A program made the position numbers and the translations under genes. A stretch of 64,000 nt of DNA from Stereum hirsutum FP-91666 SS1 (lineage: Eukaryota; Basidiomycota; Agaricomycetes; Russulales; Stereaceae). The notes under the pieces were generated by a model. That model made no database searches. It was not told the DNA's origin and saw only the letters and a list, made by a program, of their open reading frames with translations. The stretch lies in contig NW_006763150.1 in the NCBI RefSeq assembly GCF_000264905.1, forward strand, positions 678,093 to 742,092, in the 5' to 3' direction. Below are positions 11,374 through 23,538 of the stretch, piece after piece; the stretch's first letter is position 1, and every line of letters starts with the position of its first letter.

Positions 11374-11982
11374 CTAGTCGTCGGCGACATTCAGCGGAGA
11401 GTACATCAAAGCCTGATACTTCGCTTGCCAGCTGGCATACTCCGCACGATTAGCAGCAAGCTCAGCGTCCAAAACAGAAACGAGGTCGTCGACGATAGGA
11501 ATAATTTGAGGTGCAGATAATGTGCACAGCGATGATGTGTAGTTGAGACATGGCGCCATCGTAGAGGTAAAAGTCGGGCCACGGCGATGAAGGTGCGAAG
11601 CGGCGTCGAGTGTCTCGTAGATTTTGGAGATACTGGCAGGTTCGGCGAGCTCCGAGGTGGTGAATCTCCTCTCCGGAATCGAAGAGCAGTAGGAGTCGGG
11701 AAATGATTTAGGCGAGGATGAGATGGCAGAGACAGAGGATGCAGTAGAAGCGACTTCAGGCGAGGCGGCGACATAGGTGGATGCGGAAGGTCGTATTGTG
11801 ATGGGGATCACAGCGGGATCGTGAGGTCTTTCTGGTGCGATGTAGATAGAATTCCGGGATTCTGCGGGGCGACTGGAGTGGCCAAGAGCGTGGTGGTGGT
11901 TCACGGCGGTGGTGGCTGGAGCAGTCATGCAGGCCGCCTGGAGACTGCACCGGCGATAGGTGATATTGGCGAGTATAGACAT
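11374..11982 (-). CDS. orphan intronless protein, 202 aa
   Basis: I do not recognise this protein. It is one uninterrupted frame from ATG 11982, with a Thr/Ala/Ser-rich N-terminal half and a more helical C-terminus (SAPQIIPIVDDLVSVLDAEL, then a run with Ala, Glu, Trp and Lys) ending NVADD. No signal peptide, membrane segment or metal-binding motif is visible. It is divergent from the eS4 gene and shares a 480-bp promoter region with it. Coding status is supported by length and amino-acid composition only. Confidence 0.5.
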   Translation of the reverse strand: MSILANITYRRCSLQAACMTAPATTAVNHHHALGHSSRPAESRNSIYIAPERPHDPAVIPITIRPSASTYVAASPEVASTASSVSAISSSPKSFPDSYCSSIPERRFTTSELAEPASISKIYETLDAASHLHRRGPTFTSTMAPCLNYTSSLCTLSAPQIIPIVDDLVSVLDAELAANRAEYASWQAKYQALMYSPLNVADD

Positions 11983-12465
11983 AAAGAGTTACGGGATAGT
12001 CATGTGGGAAACGTGCAGGAAGTACAAGTATCTGAGTTGTTTCTTGAGGGGGCGTTGTATAAGAGGATGATCGGGATGCAGAGATGCCTCCTATGCTACC
12101 GTTTGTTTCTGGGCTGGTGGTCGGGTCGGGTCTGAGGCTAAGCTCCCGGTAGAGAGAGGATGGTCAAACACGCAAGGAGCACTCTCTACAGAGAGAAAGA
12201 TCCAAATTCAACGAGAAGAGCAGTGGTAGAATCGAGAGGATTGACTATGATACAGCAGGTCGTGATGGAAGAGAACAAAGAAAAGCAAACTTGCAAAAGA
12301 TCAGGTTTGGGTACGATCTCTTACGTAATTGAATGCCAAATTTGTCTTACGCGCCACCAGCGAACTCTCCCACGATTCGCCCACACCGCCCAACGAGCCC
12401 AGCGCGAGCGACGACAGAGCCGCCGCAACTTCAACGCCGTCAAGACCAGCAAGAAGACAGCAACC
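11983..12465. other. divergent promoter region, orphan gene and eS4
   Basis: This gap of 480 bp lies between two divergent genes. The part just before 12466 is the eS4 5' leader. No further gene is seen. Confidence 0.45.
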
Positions 12466-13590
12466 ATGGTCAGTATCCCTCTATTCACGCCGTCGAGCCT
12501 GTTTCCAGAGAACGGCGTGGCGTCGAAACTGTGTTTGGCGTTGGATGCTGCCCGTTCGACTCGGATGACATCCCGCACCCCGACTCTGTTCGTATGCTTA
12601 CCCCGTCGTTCTCTAGGGCCGTGGACCTAAAAAGCATTTGAAGCGCCTTGCCGCTCCCTCGTCATGGATGTTGGACAAGCTGAGCGGAACCTACGTACGT
12701 CCCAGCAACTTTTCTCGAATTGCTACATCCTCAATGAGGCGATTTTCGCGTTTGCTCGTTTGTAGGCTCCCCGCCCCTCCCCAGGTCCCCATAAGCTCCG
12801 GGAATCCCTCCCCCTTACCATTTTCCTCCGCAATCGCCTGAAGTATGCCCTGACTGGCCGTGAGGTCACCTCCATCGTACAACAACGGCTCATCAAGGTC
12901 GACGGAAAGGTCCGCACTGACAACACCTACCCCACTGGCTTCATGGGTCAGTTTCAGTCCAACGAGTAATTCACTACATGTTCTCACTTGCGCGAATCTA
13001 TAGATGTCCTCACCATCGAGAAGTCTGGCGAACACTTCCGTCTCCTCTACGACGTCAAGGGCCGCTTCACCATCCACCGCATCACCCCCGAGGAGGCTGA
13101 GTACAAGCTCTTGAAGGTCAAGAAAGTTGCCATCGGCGCCAAGGCCGTTCCTTACATTGTCACCCACGACGGCCGCACCATCCGTTACCCTGACCCCCTC
13201 ATCAAGGTCAACGACACCGTCAAGTTTGACTTTACTCAGAACAAGATCACCGACTATGCCAAGTTCGATACTGGTAACATCGTCATGATCACTGGCGGTC
13301 GCAACATGGGTCGTTCCGGTGTTATCGTCCACCGTGAGAAGCACATTGGAGACTTCGATATTGTGCACGTGAAGGACGCTTTGGACCGTACTTTCGCTAC
13401 GCGGTGAGTTTTGATCTCATTTGTTGGCTTGAAGCACCGTATTGAAGCTGCATATTTTAGGATAACGAACATTTTCGTTATCGGGGAGGGCACCAAGCCA
13501 TGGATCTCGCTGCCCAAGGGCAAGGGCACTAAGCTCACCATCGCTGAGGAGCGTGACGTCAGGAGGAAGCAGCGTGCGGCTGAGCAGTAG
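12466..13590 (+). CDS. RPS4: 40S ribosomal protein eS4
   Basis: Small-subunit ribosomal protein. Exons are 12466-12468, 12617-12694, 12766-12946, 13004-13403 and 13461-13590, 792 nt in all, giving 263 residues, the usual eS4 length. Landmarks are [55 protein letters not shown], the KOW-like [17 protein letters not shown], and the end [18 protein letters not shown]. The initiator ATG is alone in the first coding exon and is followed at once by the donor GTCAGT and a 148-nt intron. All five exons join without a frame problem. The divergent orphan gene shares its upstream region. Confidence 0.97.
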
Positions 13591-13978
13591 GCGTCGCGGG
13601 GCGGCTGCTGGCTTCTCTTGTTGTTTTCTGCTTTCATTTCCCCCTTGTTTATGCCATGCTTGTATGTTTTCCATACTCTCTTCACCACGCCAAAAACAAT
13701 GCATGCATCATTATGACGGGCGTCCGGGTCCGGTTCTCTTCGCGCTCTCAAACAAGCAGATGAAAATACGTGATGAGCCTGGGCAGTACGTGCGTAAATC
13801 GGCCAGACGATTATGACTGCCGTACGGGTCTCGCGTGACTGCATTCGTCTCACCACAGCAACCATCCGAAGTCTGTATATGTCTCTGTCTATATCGCGTC
13901 GTACATTCTAAAGCAACCCTCTACGTAGATCAGAAGTCTATATGATGAAACCTCTCGTGAAGATAGAAAACAAAAACC
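13591..13978. other. convergent intergenic region
   Basis: eS4 and the MFS exporter end toward each other across this gap, which should hold their 3' untranslated regions. No gene is seen. Confidence 0.45.
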
Positions 13979-16740
13979 CTAGGCAGTAGTCTTCTCCTGG
14001 ACTACTGAGCTGCTTAACGTCTCCTCGATAGCTTTGTCGTGTTCTCGCTCTCGAGTGTGTTGCTCGCTCTGCGGGGTTTGCTTCCCTTCTGCGTCCACGC
14101 CTTCCTCGGCGGTTCTGTCCCTCAGCTTCGTCTTCTTGTGCCCCACAATCCCGACGCCCCGAAGGAACAGGATTCCCATGACGGTACCTGCCACACAAAA
14201 CAGAAAAAGGAGGAACAAGTCAGTAATCGACAGCTTAATTCGGAAAAGAAACAAGAACAGCTCACCAGCAATACCGAACGCGAAGGCAGTCCAATGCGCG
14301 CCCTTATATCCCCCCAACAACGCCGCCTTGGGGATGTCTGAGTCGCTCGTGGAACCGGTGACCTCGACGCCGAGCTTAGCGGCTTTGGAGCGGACGATGG
14401 CGTTGTAGACGATGGTGCTGATGGAGAGACCGAAGGTGGAGCCGATTTGGGTCATGGTTTGGAAGATGGCGCCGCCGACGGATTGTTCGTGTGGGAGACA
14501 GATTTTGGCGATGAAAAGGGTTCCGGCTGTCAAGTGTGCGGATGAGTAATGGTCGTGCGGGTGTGAATGAGTGCAAGTAGGGACTCTTGCCTGCGAATAC
14601 AAAGTCTATGAGAGTGAAAGGTGGACTGGTGAGTGATTATCAGGAGGGATGTGTGGTGTGTGTTACCTGCGCCTACGACGATGATCAAGGCGGATGGAAA
14701 CTGGAGTGCCCAGTAAGGTAGAGAGGGGTCAATGGCGGCAAAGAAGACGTTCGCACACCCCGTGAGCATCGTGCCGGAAGCTGCATGAGCAAATGTTCAT
14801 GAGTTCACGAGTATTGCAGGAACGAACGAGAAACGAACCGATGAGCCACACGAGGGGTACATGGCCGACAATCATGGCCATGACAACATTGCAAAGAACA
14901 CCTACGATCGAGGTCGGCAGTATTCGTACTAGAGACTCACAACATCAATGACAGAACGACAGCCATACAGTTGTCACTGGAATGACTTACCCATGCTATT
15001 TATAGGGGTCAATCCCATATAGTTCTGGTAATACAGCTGTACCCAGTACGACCAACAAACAAACGAGCACCAGTTAAGACAGGCGATAAATTGCATGGCT
15101 GCGAATCTCCCGTTCGCCCGCTTCCACATGGAGAGCTTCATGAGTGGTGGCGCGGCCCACCATTTAGAACGCAGTGACTTGAGATGGGCTTCGGCATCGG
15201 AGGAGAGTTTCGAGGGTTCGGGGATGAAGCCATGAGTATTTTGTATGCTAGGGTCAGGGTGGAGGTCGAGTCCAAGTGAAGCACGGAGACGTTCGAGGAA
15301 GCGTTGCCATGCGAGGAAAAGCAGGATGAAGATGAAGCCGACGATGAGCAGGGCTATAATATCTATATCGAGGCGGACTCATGAGTATACAAAAATTGAA
15401 AGAAAAAAAGTGGTAGAGGGAGAGAAGAACTGACAGGGCGTACGCCACTCCTGAGGGGCGGATGGCGAGTCGCTCAGTACGAATATGATTAACACCAGCC
15501 CAGTTGTGACCAAACCAGCTCCAATCCAGTCTACACGCCTGTCCAGTTCTTGTGACGGTTGGTCCGGGTCAATTGTGAAATAACCAACGACAATACTCAG
15601 TCCGCATAACCCGGTATACAGATAAAATGCCGAGCGCCAGGTAGGGCTATCAGTCGACGTGATCCTTTACCTCAGAAATCATTGTTACACAGGACGAAGG
15701 ATGAGCGAGCTTACTCTGTGAGCTGGACCAGAACCCCACCAAACACGTATCCGAACGCGCCACCTAGAGGGGCGCCGGCTGCAAAGGTAGAGAAGGCGAT
15801 AGAGCGAGCTCGTGAGGGTGGGAAGGTGTGTGCAAGAATGCCAAGCTGTATACATTGGTGGGATACGCGCCGAGCGAGAGTGAGAACCAATATTTAGAGA
15901 CTTCTAATAGAATACTCACCGCGGCAGGTACGACAGCGGCGCCACCCAAGCCCTGAATTGCACGAAGAAGGTCCAACCCTATCTGATCTTAAACGGAGGA
16001 TTGTCAAGCTTGAGAAGATGAAACATATCATTGCACGACTCACTAGGAGCAAAGCCTACACCCAGAGCAAATGCTCCAATGACGGTGAACCCAAGAAGGA
16101 AGACCCTCTTACGTCCGTACAGATCTGCCAGCCTGCCGAACAGTAGGAGAAAACATCCCTAGATTGCACCCGTTCCCAGAACCGGTGAAGAGGTTAGATA
16201 CTGTGCCATGGGCTATAATGAGAAGGTCAGACGGACCGAGCTTAGGGAATAAGCTGCCGGGAAGAGTCAGTACAGTTCGATGAAATGTCCACAGGTGTTC
16301 ATCTCACCTGACTGAACCCACTGCAAGTTGGCCGGTTCAACGTCGAGCTCTGAGCTTATGGCCGGTAGTAGTATAGCTACCGCCGCTGAGTTTGCGATCT
16401 GAAGCCCTTGTATTTAGACTCGAAAGCAGGATGCATGGAAGATGTGCGGTGGCCGGAGGGTGGCCCAAGAACGCGGGAATCTAGGAAGATCACTCACATT
16501 CACGATCATGGCGCTTGTACATACAAGAACGATACATATCAGCCTCCACCTGCTTCTCTTCTGCAAGTGAACCGAAGCATCGTAATTGTGTGATGTGGGC
16601 ATGGGTGTGGGTGCAAACTCGGCATCGAGACTTGGGCGAGGTCTGGAGTTGGGTTCGTCATCGTCGTGTGTGTTTTCTTTTGGAGTCGTGGTCATACCAA
16701 CTTGGGACGCCTTCTGTTCCGACTCTGACCCCAACGCCAT
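13979..16740 (-). CDS. MFS exporter, DHA2-like
   Basis: Proton-coupled major facilitator protein of the plasma or vacuolar membrane, most like fungal drug and siderophore-type exporters with 12 or 14 membrane spans. A hydrophilic N-terminus (MALGSESEQKASQVG) precedes the first span. Recognisable pieces include GCFLLLFGRLADLYGRKRVF (motif A, loop 2-3), LLRAIQGLGGAAVVPAA, and FPPSRARSIAFSTFAAGAPL with GGAFGYVFGG (motif C-like). Then come RRVDWIGAGLVTTGLVLII, FVCWSYWVQLYYQNYMGLTP, CLPHEQSVGGAIFQTMTQIG and a charged cytosolic tail ending VVQEKTTA. About ten introns interrupt it; all that I checked are GT-AG and none breaks the frame. The substrate cannot be told from sequence. The SH3 membrane protein gene is divergent from it across about 630 bp. 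Confidence 0.88.
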
Positions 16741-17372
16741 ATATACAGTGGATATCAGGAGGGAAATTCAGAGTAGCGCTGATGTCGAAGACCTCGACGG
16801 ACTCGTCTGGTACGATACACATATTTGATTTCGGAAATTGTGCAAGACGGATGAACCAGGGATGAACCGTTCATGCGAGGATTTAAAAAATGCAAAAGCG
16901 CGGTCTTACAAACTTGGAACTTTTAGGGATCGCCCAGCACGAACATGTTTTCTGACCTACCTGCTTTGCGTCACCTAGCGATAGGCAAAACGCTGATGGA
17001 CAACGGGCCACGAGGCTCGCAAGGCCCACGAAGCTTCTTGATATTGCGGTCTCGACCTTCTCACAGCGATGGGGAAAAGGCACACCCTCTTGTGCCTGCT
17101 CATGCAACGGCGCGGCGCTCATGTGCTATCTCAGAGCTATGAGTCTGCCTTCCCTCTTCTCTTTCTCATGCCTTCCCTCGAGCTATAGTCTGCAAGCTTG
17201 AGTATACCCCACGACTTCAGTCCTCCTTCGACTCGTCGCCGCCGTTGCTGACGGTCTGATTGCCACTCGCTTAGGAGTGTTATCTTCGATTGGCGATCTA
17301 TTACTCTCCTTTCTTCTTACAAGCCACAGTCTTTTTTTCACTCCCTTTCTCTTTTCTTATTCTTGCTCTAAT
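16741..17372. other. divergent promoter region, MFS and SH3 genes
   Basis: This region between two divergent genes is pyrimidine-rich close to 17230-17370. The stretch 17277-17372 is open in frame with the SH3 gene and encodes a hydrophobic run, but has no ATG. It could be a 5' leader or part of an unseen signal-peptide exon. Confidence 0.45.
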
Positions 17373-20300
17373 ATGACTACTCACCGCTCTTTCGACTCTA
17401 GAAGACGTTCTTCTCGTCGTTCTTCTCACCAGGATATTCGAGCAAGAAACCTGGATATTTTAGGCGGCGTCGGGGACCCCACCTCATCCGCTTCTTCCGA
17501 CCCATCCCCTTCCGTGACCACAGCTGGTTCGAGCTCAGATGCCGTTTCGACGACCTCAAGTTCTACCTCCAAACGCGGACTCCTAGCGGACGTAGTCGAC
17601 CCTGTAGTGTCAGCCGTAGACGACGTCACGGGCGATGTAGTTTCCGTAGTGGGTGGTGTTGTAGGCGGCGTCCTTAGCGGTGTGGACGCTGTCGTGACCG
17701 ACTTGACCGGTGCAGCCACGGCCATCGTCGGCGGCTTGGCTCCAGCGGCGACAGCTCAGACTTCTCCCACGACAGCTTCCGACTCGAGTTCTGACGACAA
17801 TTCCCCAACACCCACCGCGAGTACTGAACCCTGGAATCCACTCGCGTCCATCGTCAATCCCATTGCGTCTGCCGTTGACGGAATCACAGGGAACGTAGTA
17901 TCCGCGGTCGGGGGAGCAGTAGACGACGTGCTGACTGCCGCCGACGCGGTCGTGACAGATGTTACAGGTCTCGTTACAAACCTAGTCGACGATCTCTCCC
18001 CAAGTCCCACTGAAACTGCTGCTTCCGGAGGTTCATCGTCTTCAGCGGGCTCCCCTGGAAATCCCATCATTTCAATTCTTTCGCCCGTGGTTTCAGCCGT
18101 TGACGGAGCAGGAGGAGCTGTCGTGTCGGCCGTAGGAGGTGTAGTTGGCGAGGTTGGCTCCGCTGCAGGCGCAGTTGTTACAGACCTAACTGGTGCAGTG
18201 ACCGGTATCATCGGAGGTCTGTCTCCTGCCGTACCAACTCAGGTCTCCGGAGGTGGCTCTTCGTCTTCCACATCTCCAGGTTCGTCAGATCCGTCGCAGA
18301 CCGGGACCGCTGGTTCCTCCTCGCCTACCAGCGGGAGTGGCTCAGGTTCAGGCAACAGTGGGGGTTCGAGTAGTGGGTCGCCGGGTGATGGCGATGGGTC
18401 AGGGGACCCTGACGCGAGCTCAAGCGGCGACGGTTCCAGTGGGTCTTCTACCGCAAGCACTCCCGACGATGGCAGTTCATCCTCTCCATCCGGAGCGTTG
18501 ACTGTTTCGAGTGGCACGGCCACCGATGGTTCTTCTACACTGACCGCTGTAGTATCTGGATCTGGGTGAGCGCAAACATACAGCTCCTTCCGAGACCAAA
18601 CAACTCACTTCGCTTGTTTACTTGTAGAACCACTACTGCTCTCGGCTCTGGAGCTACTAGTGTCAGTGTCAATCTGTCCTCGAGTGGCGCCTCTGGAACG
18701 GCCACTACACTCGATGACCAAAACCTCGCAGCAGCATCCATTACCCGCGATCTCGGTGGTTCGATAGTCAGCGGGACAAGCATCCTTGGTGGAAACCTAG
18801 CCGTAGGCTCCTCTACTGCTCTCTCTGCACCATCCGGCCTCAGCTCAGGAACTTCGGGTTCGGGCTCTGATTCGGGGTCGGGCTCAGGTGGAGCCTCGGG
18901 CAATGGACCGAATGGCGGCGGTGGTGGTAGTGGAGGGACCTCCACGTCCAGTGGTTTAAGTATCGGCGGCATTATGGGACTTGTCATAGGCCTGATATTG
19001 CTGCTTATCATGCTGGCCGTTCTGATCCAGCGGCGGAGGACTAGGGAGAAGAGGAAGAAGCTGCAAAATTTCTTCGGGCGCGCTAACCTCAACCAGGTTG
19101 GCGGCACTGGCATCGCGACCTCGACATATGGGAGTACAGAGGCGGTCAGGAGAGGTGTGGCGGGGCCTGTTCGGGTTAGTGTTCGTTCGAGCTGGGGCAA
19201 CTTTGGAAGATTGTCTATGCGCTCTGTCACCCCTCGCGAAGAATTTGACCCCGACATTCCTCCGTCAAGTATCGGGCACCCTACAACCGCCAGCTCTATG
19301 ATAGGACCTGTCGGTCACCGGCCTGAAGAGGACGTTTGGGCGCAGCCGAGGATGTCTACCGGTTCTGCGTTCGTGGAACATCTTTCAGCGGACTTCACGC
19401 CTGTACCTGGTCCCACGATGGCTCAAGTACGCTCGTCGACGATCAGTGCATCGACCGTAAGCGGTCCAATGCTTTCCAGAGGCTACAAGGCGGCAGTAGT
19501 AGAAGGGATCCCGTTCAACGCGACGAGGGACCGGAACTCGGCCTATTCGAGCGAAACTTCCATATCTGGCGCCACGCAGAGGGACTCCGCCGGCATGTTG
19601 ACCATACCGCCTTTGATCGCCGTCCCTGAAGATCCTGTCAGTCCAAGTACGGTGCGTGGTCGGAATGGTGTCGGGAGCCTCGACGATCCACGACCGGAAC
19701 AACCTCGTACACCCATGTCAGTTCGACCGTTCTCGCCGACGGAGTCCTTCGCTTTCCCCAAGCCTCCCGACTCCAACGATGCAAATGTAGGCTACAACCC
19801 ATTCGCGGACCCTGTCTCCACACCGAACTATCCGTCCACGATCCCTGGCTCGGGTGTCTCTCTGTTGACGCCTACCCCGTATTCAGCAAATACATCCTCT
19901 TCCGTCCTGAATCGGTCTCTTTCGACGCATTCGGGTACGTCTTCCAATGTCTCCGATCCTCAAGTTCGTCGCTCGGCTGCCATCTCAACCACACCGTCCG
20001 CCTACGAGACCGCCACAGAAGCGTCCATTCACGAGTCGACGGAGTCTGGCTTGGTGGGTGACAAGGACGAGGACAGCCCGTTCTCGGACGAGGCGGCTTC
20101 TGGCGAATCAGGATACTACTCTACTCGTTCTATCGCTCCCGGCGAGAAGATGACCATCTACAGGCAATTTGTCCCCACCTTGTCGGACGAGTTGGCGGTA
20201 GAGGTCGGAGAGCTTGTTACGGTCGTACAAGCCTACGACGACGGGTGGGCGAAGGTTAGAAAGGATGGTCAGGAGACTGTGGGGTTGATACCGTTGGACT

Positions 20301-20383
20301 GTTTCAGAGCGAAGGGGGAGGATGTGCCTGCCTTCTTGGCATCAAAAAGGATCAGTAGCATCTATCTCGGTGTGGCAGTATGA
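17373..20383 (+). CDS. single-pass membrane protein with repeat ectodomain and SH3 domain
   Basis: Probable cell-surface protein acting through a cytosolic SH3 domain. Two exons (17373-18565 and 18628-20383) give 982 residues. The N-terminal half is Ser/Thr/Gly-rich and holds three tandem hydrophobic repeats of roughly 50 residues. Each runs VDPVVSAVDDVTG, a Val-Gly core, DAVVTDLTG, and G-G-L-x-P, separated by Ser-rich linkers. After a Gly/Ser stretch, one membrane span (IMGLVIGLILLLIMLAVLI, about 512-534) is followed by the stop-transfer RRRTREKRKK. A long Ser/Pro-rich cytosolic region leads to an SH3 domain at about 905-962 (YRQFVPTLSDELAVEVGE, then DDGWAKV, GLIPLDC). The order resembles fungal Fus1-type SH3 membrane proteins; the extracellular repeats I do not recognise. 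From ATG 17373 there is no clear signal peptide, so the true start may lie in an upstream exon. Confidence 0.82.
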
Positions 20384-21357
20384 TTTGACTTGCCGACGGA
20401 CAATAGGCATGTCATTCGTTGTGGTTAATGGCACACCCTGACCTACCCTTCTTCATCACAATATTCAATCTCGTTGAAGTATCCCTCCATCATTGTAAAC
20501 TTCTCAAAATTCCTGACCTCCTTTTCTCAATCCTCGCCTCATGCTTAGGCGTACTCATCCCCTTTAATTGTATGAAGCTTCTACCATGTTTTTACTGTTG
20601 TAAAACACGCCCTCATACACGTACTTCGCACACCTTCGCACACCTTCGCAACCTACTCCGTGTTCTTCGATCTTCAATACGCATCATCTATTTCGGCCGG
20701 ATTGTGGATTGCTTTCATTTATATATACCCCTGCTGAATATTTTGTTTATTTGTTTCCTAGGTGAAGGACCGTGCTCCGTGTCGCCACTTCCGTTTTTAC
20801 TTTTTACTTTTGGATATACATCGTGCTGCAGGATGAGGAGAGGGTAATATACGATACCTGTTGTTGACGTTTATAGTTGTTGCTGTCTTTGTTATATTAG
20901 ACATTTATCTGAGCTGGATTGCAGCTGCCTCATTGTGTTCGATGAGGCAGAAGGTGATCACTTTGGCAGATCAGTCTACGTGACGTGATCGAGAACAGTC
21001 CAGTATATGTAGTATTGCGGTAGTTCATGATAGAATTAGAGGAGGATATGTACACAGCGACTGGTGTAGCGTGGACAGAGCGATACGTTGGAAAAAGACA
21101 CGATGTAAAGTAGCTATAGTAAGATGCACAGGGTAGGGAGACAACGACAAGAAGAGTGAGATACAACGATGTGTACAGTCTATTAAAGTGAACATAGGGA
21201 GCGACAAAAGGCAAGACGATATGGTAAAAAGCGATTATACACTGTACGTACCAGGAAAAATATGTAGAATAAACGGAATGTAATTGTAGGATGAAGACCT
21301 GCGAGCAAACATCAAGCATAACTGTGACAACCAAGACTTCCACAAGCATTAATGCGG
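20384..21357. other. convergent intergenic region
   Basis: The SH3 gene and the next minus-strand gene end toward each other here. Apart from a short period-10 tandem repeat near 20624-20650 the region holds nothing that I can identify. Confidence 0.45.
20624..20650. repeat. period-10 tandem repeat
   Basis: The unit cttcgcacac occurs about 2.7 times in a row. It lies in the likely 3' flank of the SH3 gene. Confidence 0.7.
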
Positions 21358-22728
21358 CTAGAACACGGTCCTCAACCAAGTCTTCGAGGCCACCATCGCC
21401 TCTCTGTCTATCTCGTTTACTTTGGCTCTGCACTCTCCCCCGCCAAACACCTCGAATGCCTCCTTGTCGAGTTCGTTCGTCTCTTCCTTCGTCCACTCCG
21501 ACACCATCTCCAACAAACCCGATCTTCTCTCGTTGACATCCGCATGTGTCGGATCCATCGTTACGACGTGCCACAGACCATGCCGCTTCACCGCGAACTC
21601 GCAATTATCGTTCTCGCCGCACTGACCCCCACCCATCACTTCCGGCGACAATCCGAAAAAGCTCTCCCCATCCGTCCGGCACCTCTTCACCTCATGCCCA
21701 TGCGGGAATGCCGGGATATCCGGAGTCCACAAGGTTTGTCTGGTATAGAGATAATGACCGGGGACCAAAGGTATGGAGGTAACGATATACCAAGAGCCGT
21801 TGATCTTGAGAAGTCTTTCGTTGGCGGCGATAGTGGTCAGGCCGGGACAAGTGGATTGAAGATGGCCATAGGTGGCGTCGGCGCAGGCACGAGCGTGGCC
21901 GACGTCGTACAGACATGGGTTATAGGTGTTCGGACCATAATTCAAAGCAGGAGGGGGTATATAGCTGTTACGAGGCGGTATGGGGGTATGGGGGAGATCG
22001 GGCGAGGGGATATTGGATCCGCATAGCCATTGACCTTCCGAGATCGGGGCATGCTCGAAGCCCCGGCAGGGTGCATTGTAGTGGTCGAAGCCGTCATATT
22101 CATTGCGCAAAATGTCCGCCGGGTATTCGAGATACTCTTTTGCACCTTCGAGTGAGGTCTCCTTGGCACGGGCGAAGGAGAATGGCGTCGATTGTCGTTT
22201 AGACACAAAGGGCCTGACCGGGTTAGCGACAGTACGCAGAGAGTTTATCGATTCGGGATATCCTCGGGAGGAGACTGAGTCGACTGCCGTCCGAAGGGTA
22301 AATGAATCGACAGAGATTGCGGGTGTGGACTGGGACCTGGTGGTCTTCTATGTACGAGGAAGGATGCCAATGGTCAGCATTCAGCAGACAGTGCGAGCAG
22401 ATATAAGAGAGCATACATTGTCCGTCCGGTCAAAGAGAGTGAAGACATTGGTTTTCGACCTCTTCTTGTCGGCTCGTGTTTTGATTGGGAGAAGCTTGGC
22501 CTGTAATGGGCAAGGGATGCTGTATTTGCCCCTGTCGAGGACAACGGACTCTGCGATGTGTGGCGCGACCTTGAACGCGGGGCATTCGATCTTGATGCCG
22601 ACCGGCTGGGTCTCGACTTTGGCCTGATTTTGAATGATTTGTGTGTCCGTAATCTCGCTGGCCTTGTTGAGACAGAGAAAGGTGGCCACAGTACCAAAGA
22701 AGGCAGAGATCCGGGTAGATGGAGACAT
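21358..22728 (-). CDS. putative secreted protein of unknown function, 433 aa
   Basis: I do not recognise this protein. Two exons (22417-22728 and 21358-22347) join in phase across a 69-nt GT-AG intron. The N-terminus MSPSTRISAFFGTVATFLCL looks like a signal peptide. A pro-like region rich in Lys/Arg and Ser follows, with a possible processing site near SKRQ. The C-terminal half has spaced Cys residues (APCRGFEH, QWLCGS, NPCLYDVGHARAC, STCPGL, KRCRTDG, GQCGENDNCEF) and motifs such as INGSWYIVTSIPLVPGHYLY. This suggests a disulfide-bonded extracellular domain. It could be an effector-like or cell-wall protein; nothing points to an enzyme. Confidence 0.72.
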
Positions 22729-23538
22729 AGCAGCTGAGGAGTGGCTAGTAAATTGTCTTCTTGGTAGTCCGAGGTGGTGGAGAGAAAGAAAGACGATGTG
22801 CTTCGGTAGCAACTTTCTCAGAGCATAAATTCCAGATTCATTGGTCGGGTATATTCAGTACGAGTGGACTGAGACAAGGGCAGTGTGAGACTGCCAGTTA
22901 GTTTGGCGATAGATAGATCGTTAAGATTGAACATATGTTTCGGCCACGGTAAGATTCACAGACTACGTCATCGACCCGAGCGAGACGAGGCAAGCGTTAT
23001 GTTCCGATTGACAGAGCAGCAGCCTGAGCGACACAGTACCAGCTTCGAAGACTAGCCTGGGAGATGACTGGAAAATCTGGATAACTGCGTAGCAGACGTG
23101 ACTGACAAGTGGAACTCTAGACGGCCCGGACTTGTCATGGATATGCTTGCTTGCTTGATGAAAAGCACGAGTACATCGGTCAAAGAAGCAGAAGTAGATT
23201 TCATTGGAGGAAACGACTCGACGACGATGATAGTTGGAGTGTCACGAAGTGCTCGGCGACTTGGAGATACGGCAAAATCCGCTGGTTACCCACGTGACCC
23301 GGAATTTGCGGTGTCCGTCCGCATCGGTTCCGTCTCCAAGCCCCTTTCGCTTTGAACCGTTACTTGTATTCTATCTCTTATTTTTCTATTGCAGACTTGT
23401 GAGTACGGACCTCCGACCATCAGTCTTGATATACGTTGTTCTGATTTCGCTTATGCCTATCAAGATACTATTGTTCCTCTTGACTTGTTTCAATCTGATT
23501 GTTGCTTGACACTTGGCTCCGAATATATTGGGCGAGCG
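22729..23538. other. divergent intergenic region
   Basis: This gap of 810 bp separates the secreted protein gene (minus) from the RGG/NTF2 gene (plus). It should contain both promoters. No TATA box or further gene is clear. Confidence 0.45.
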
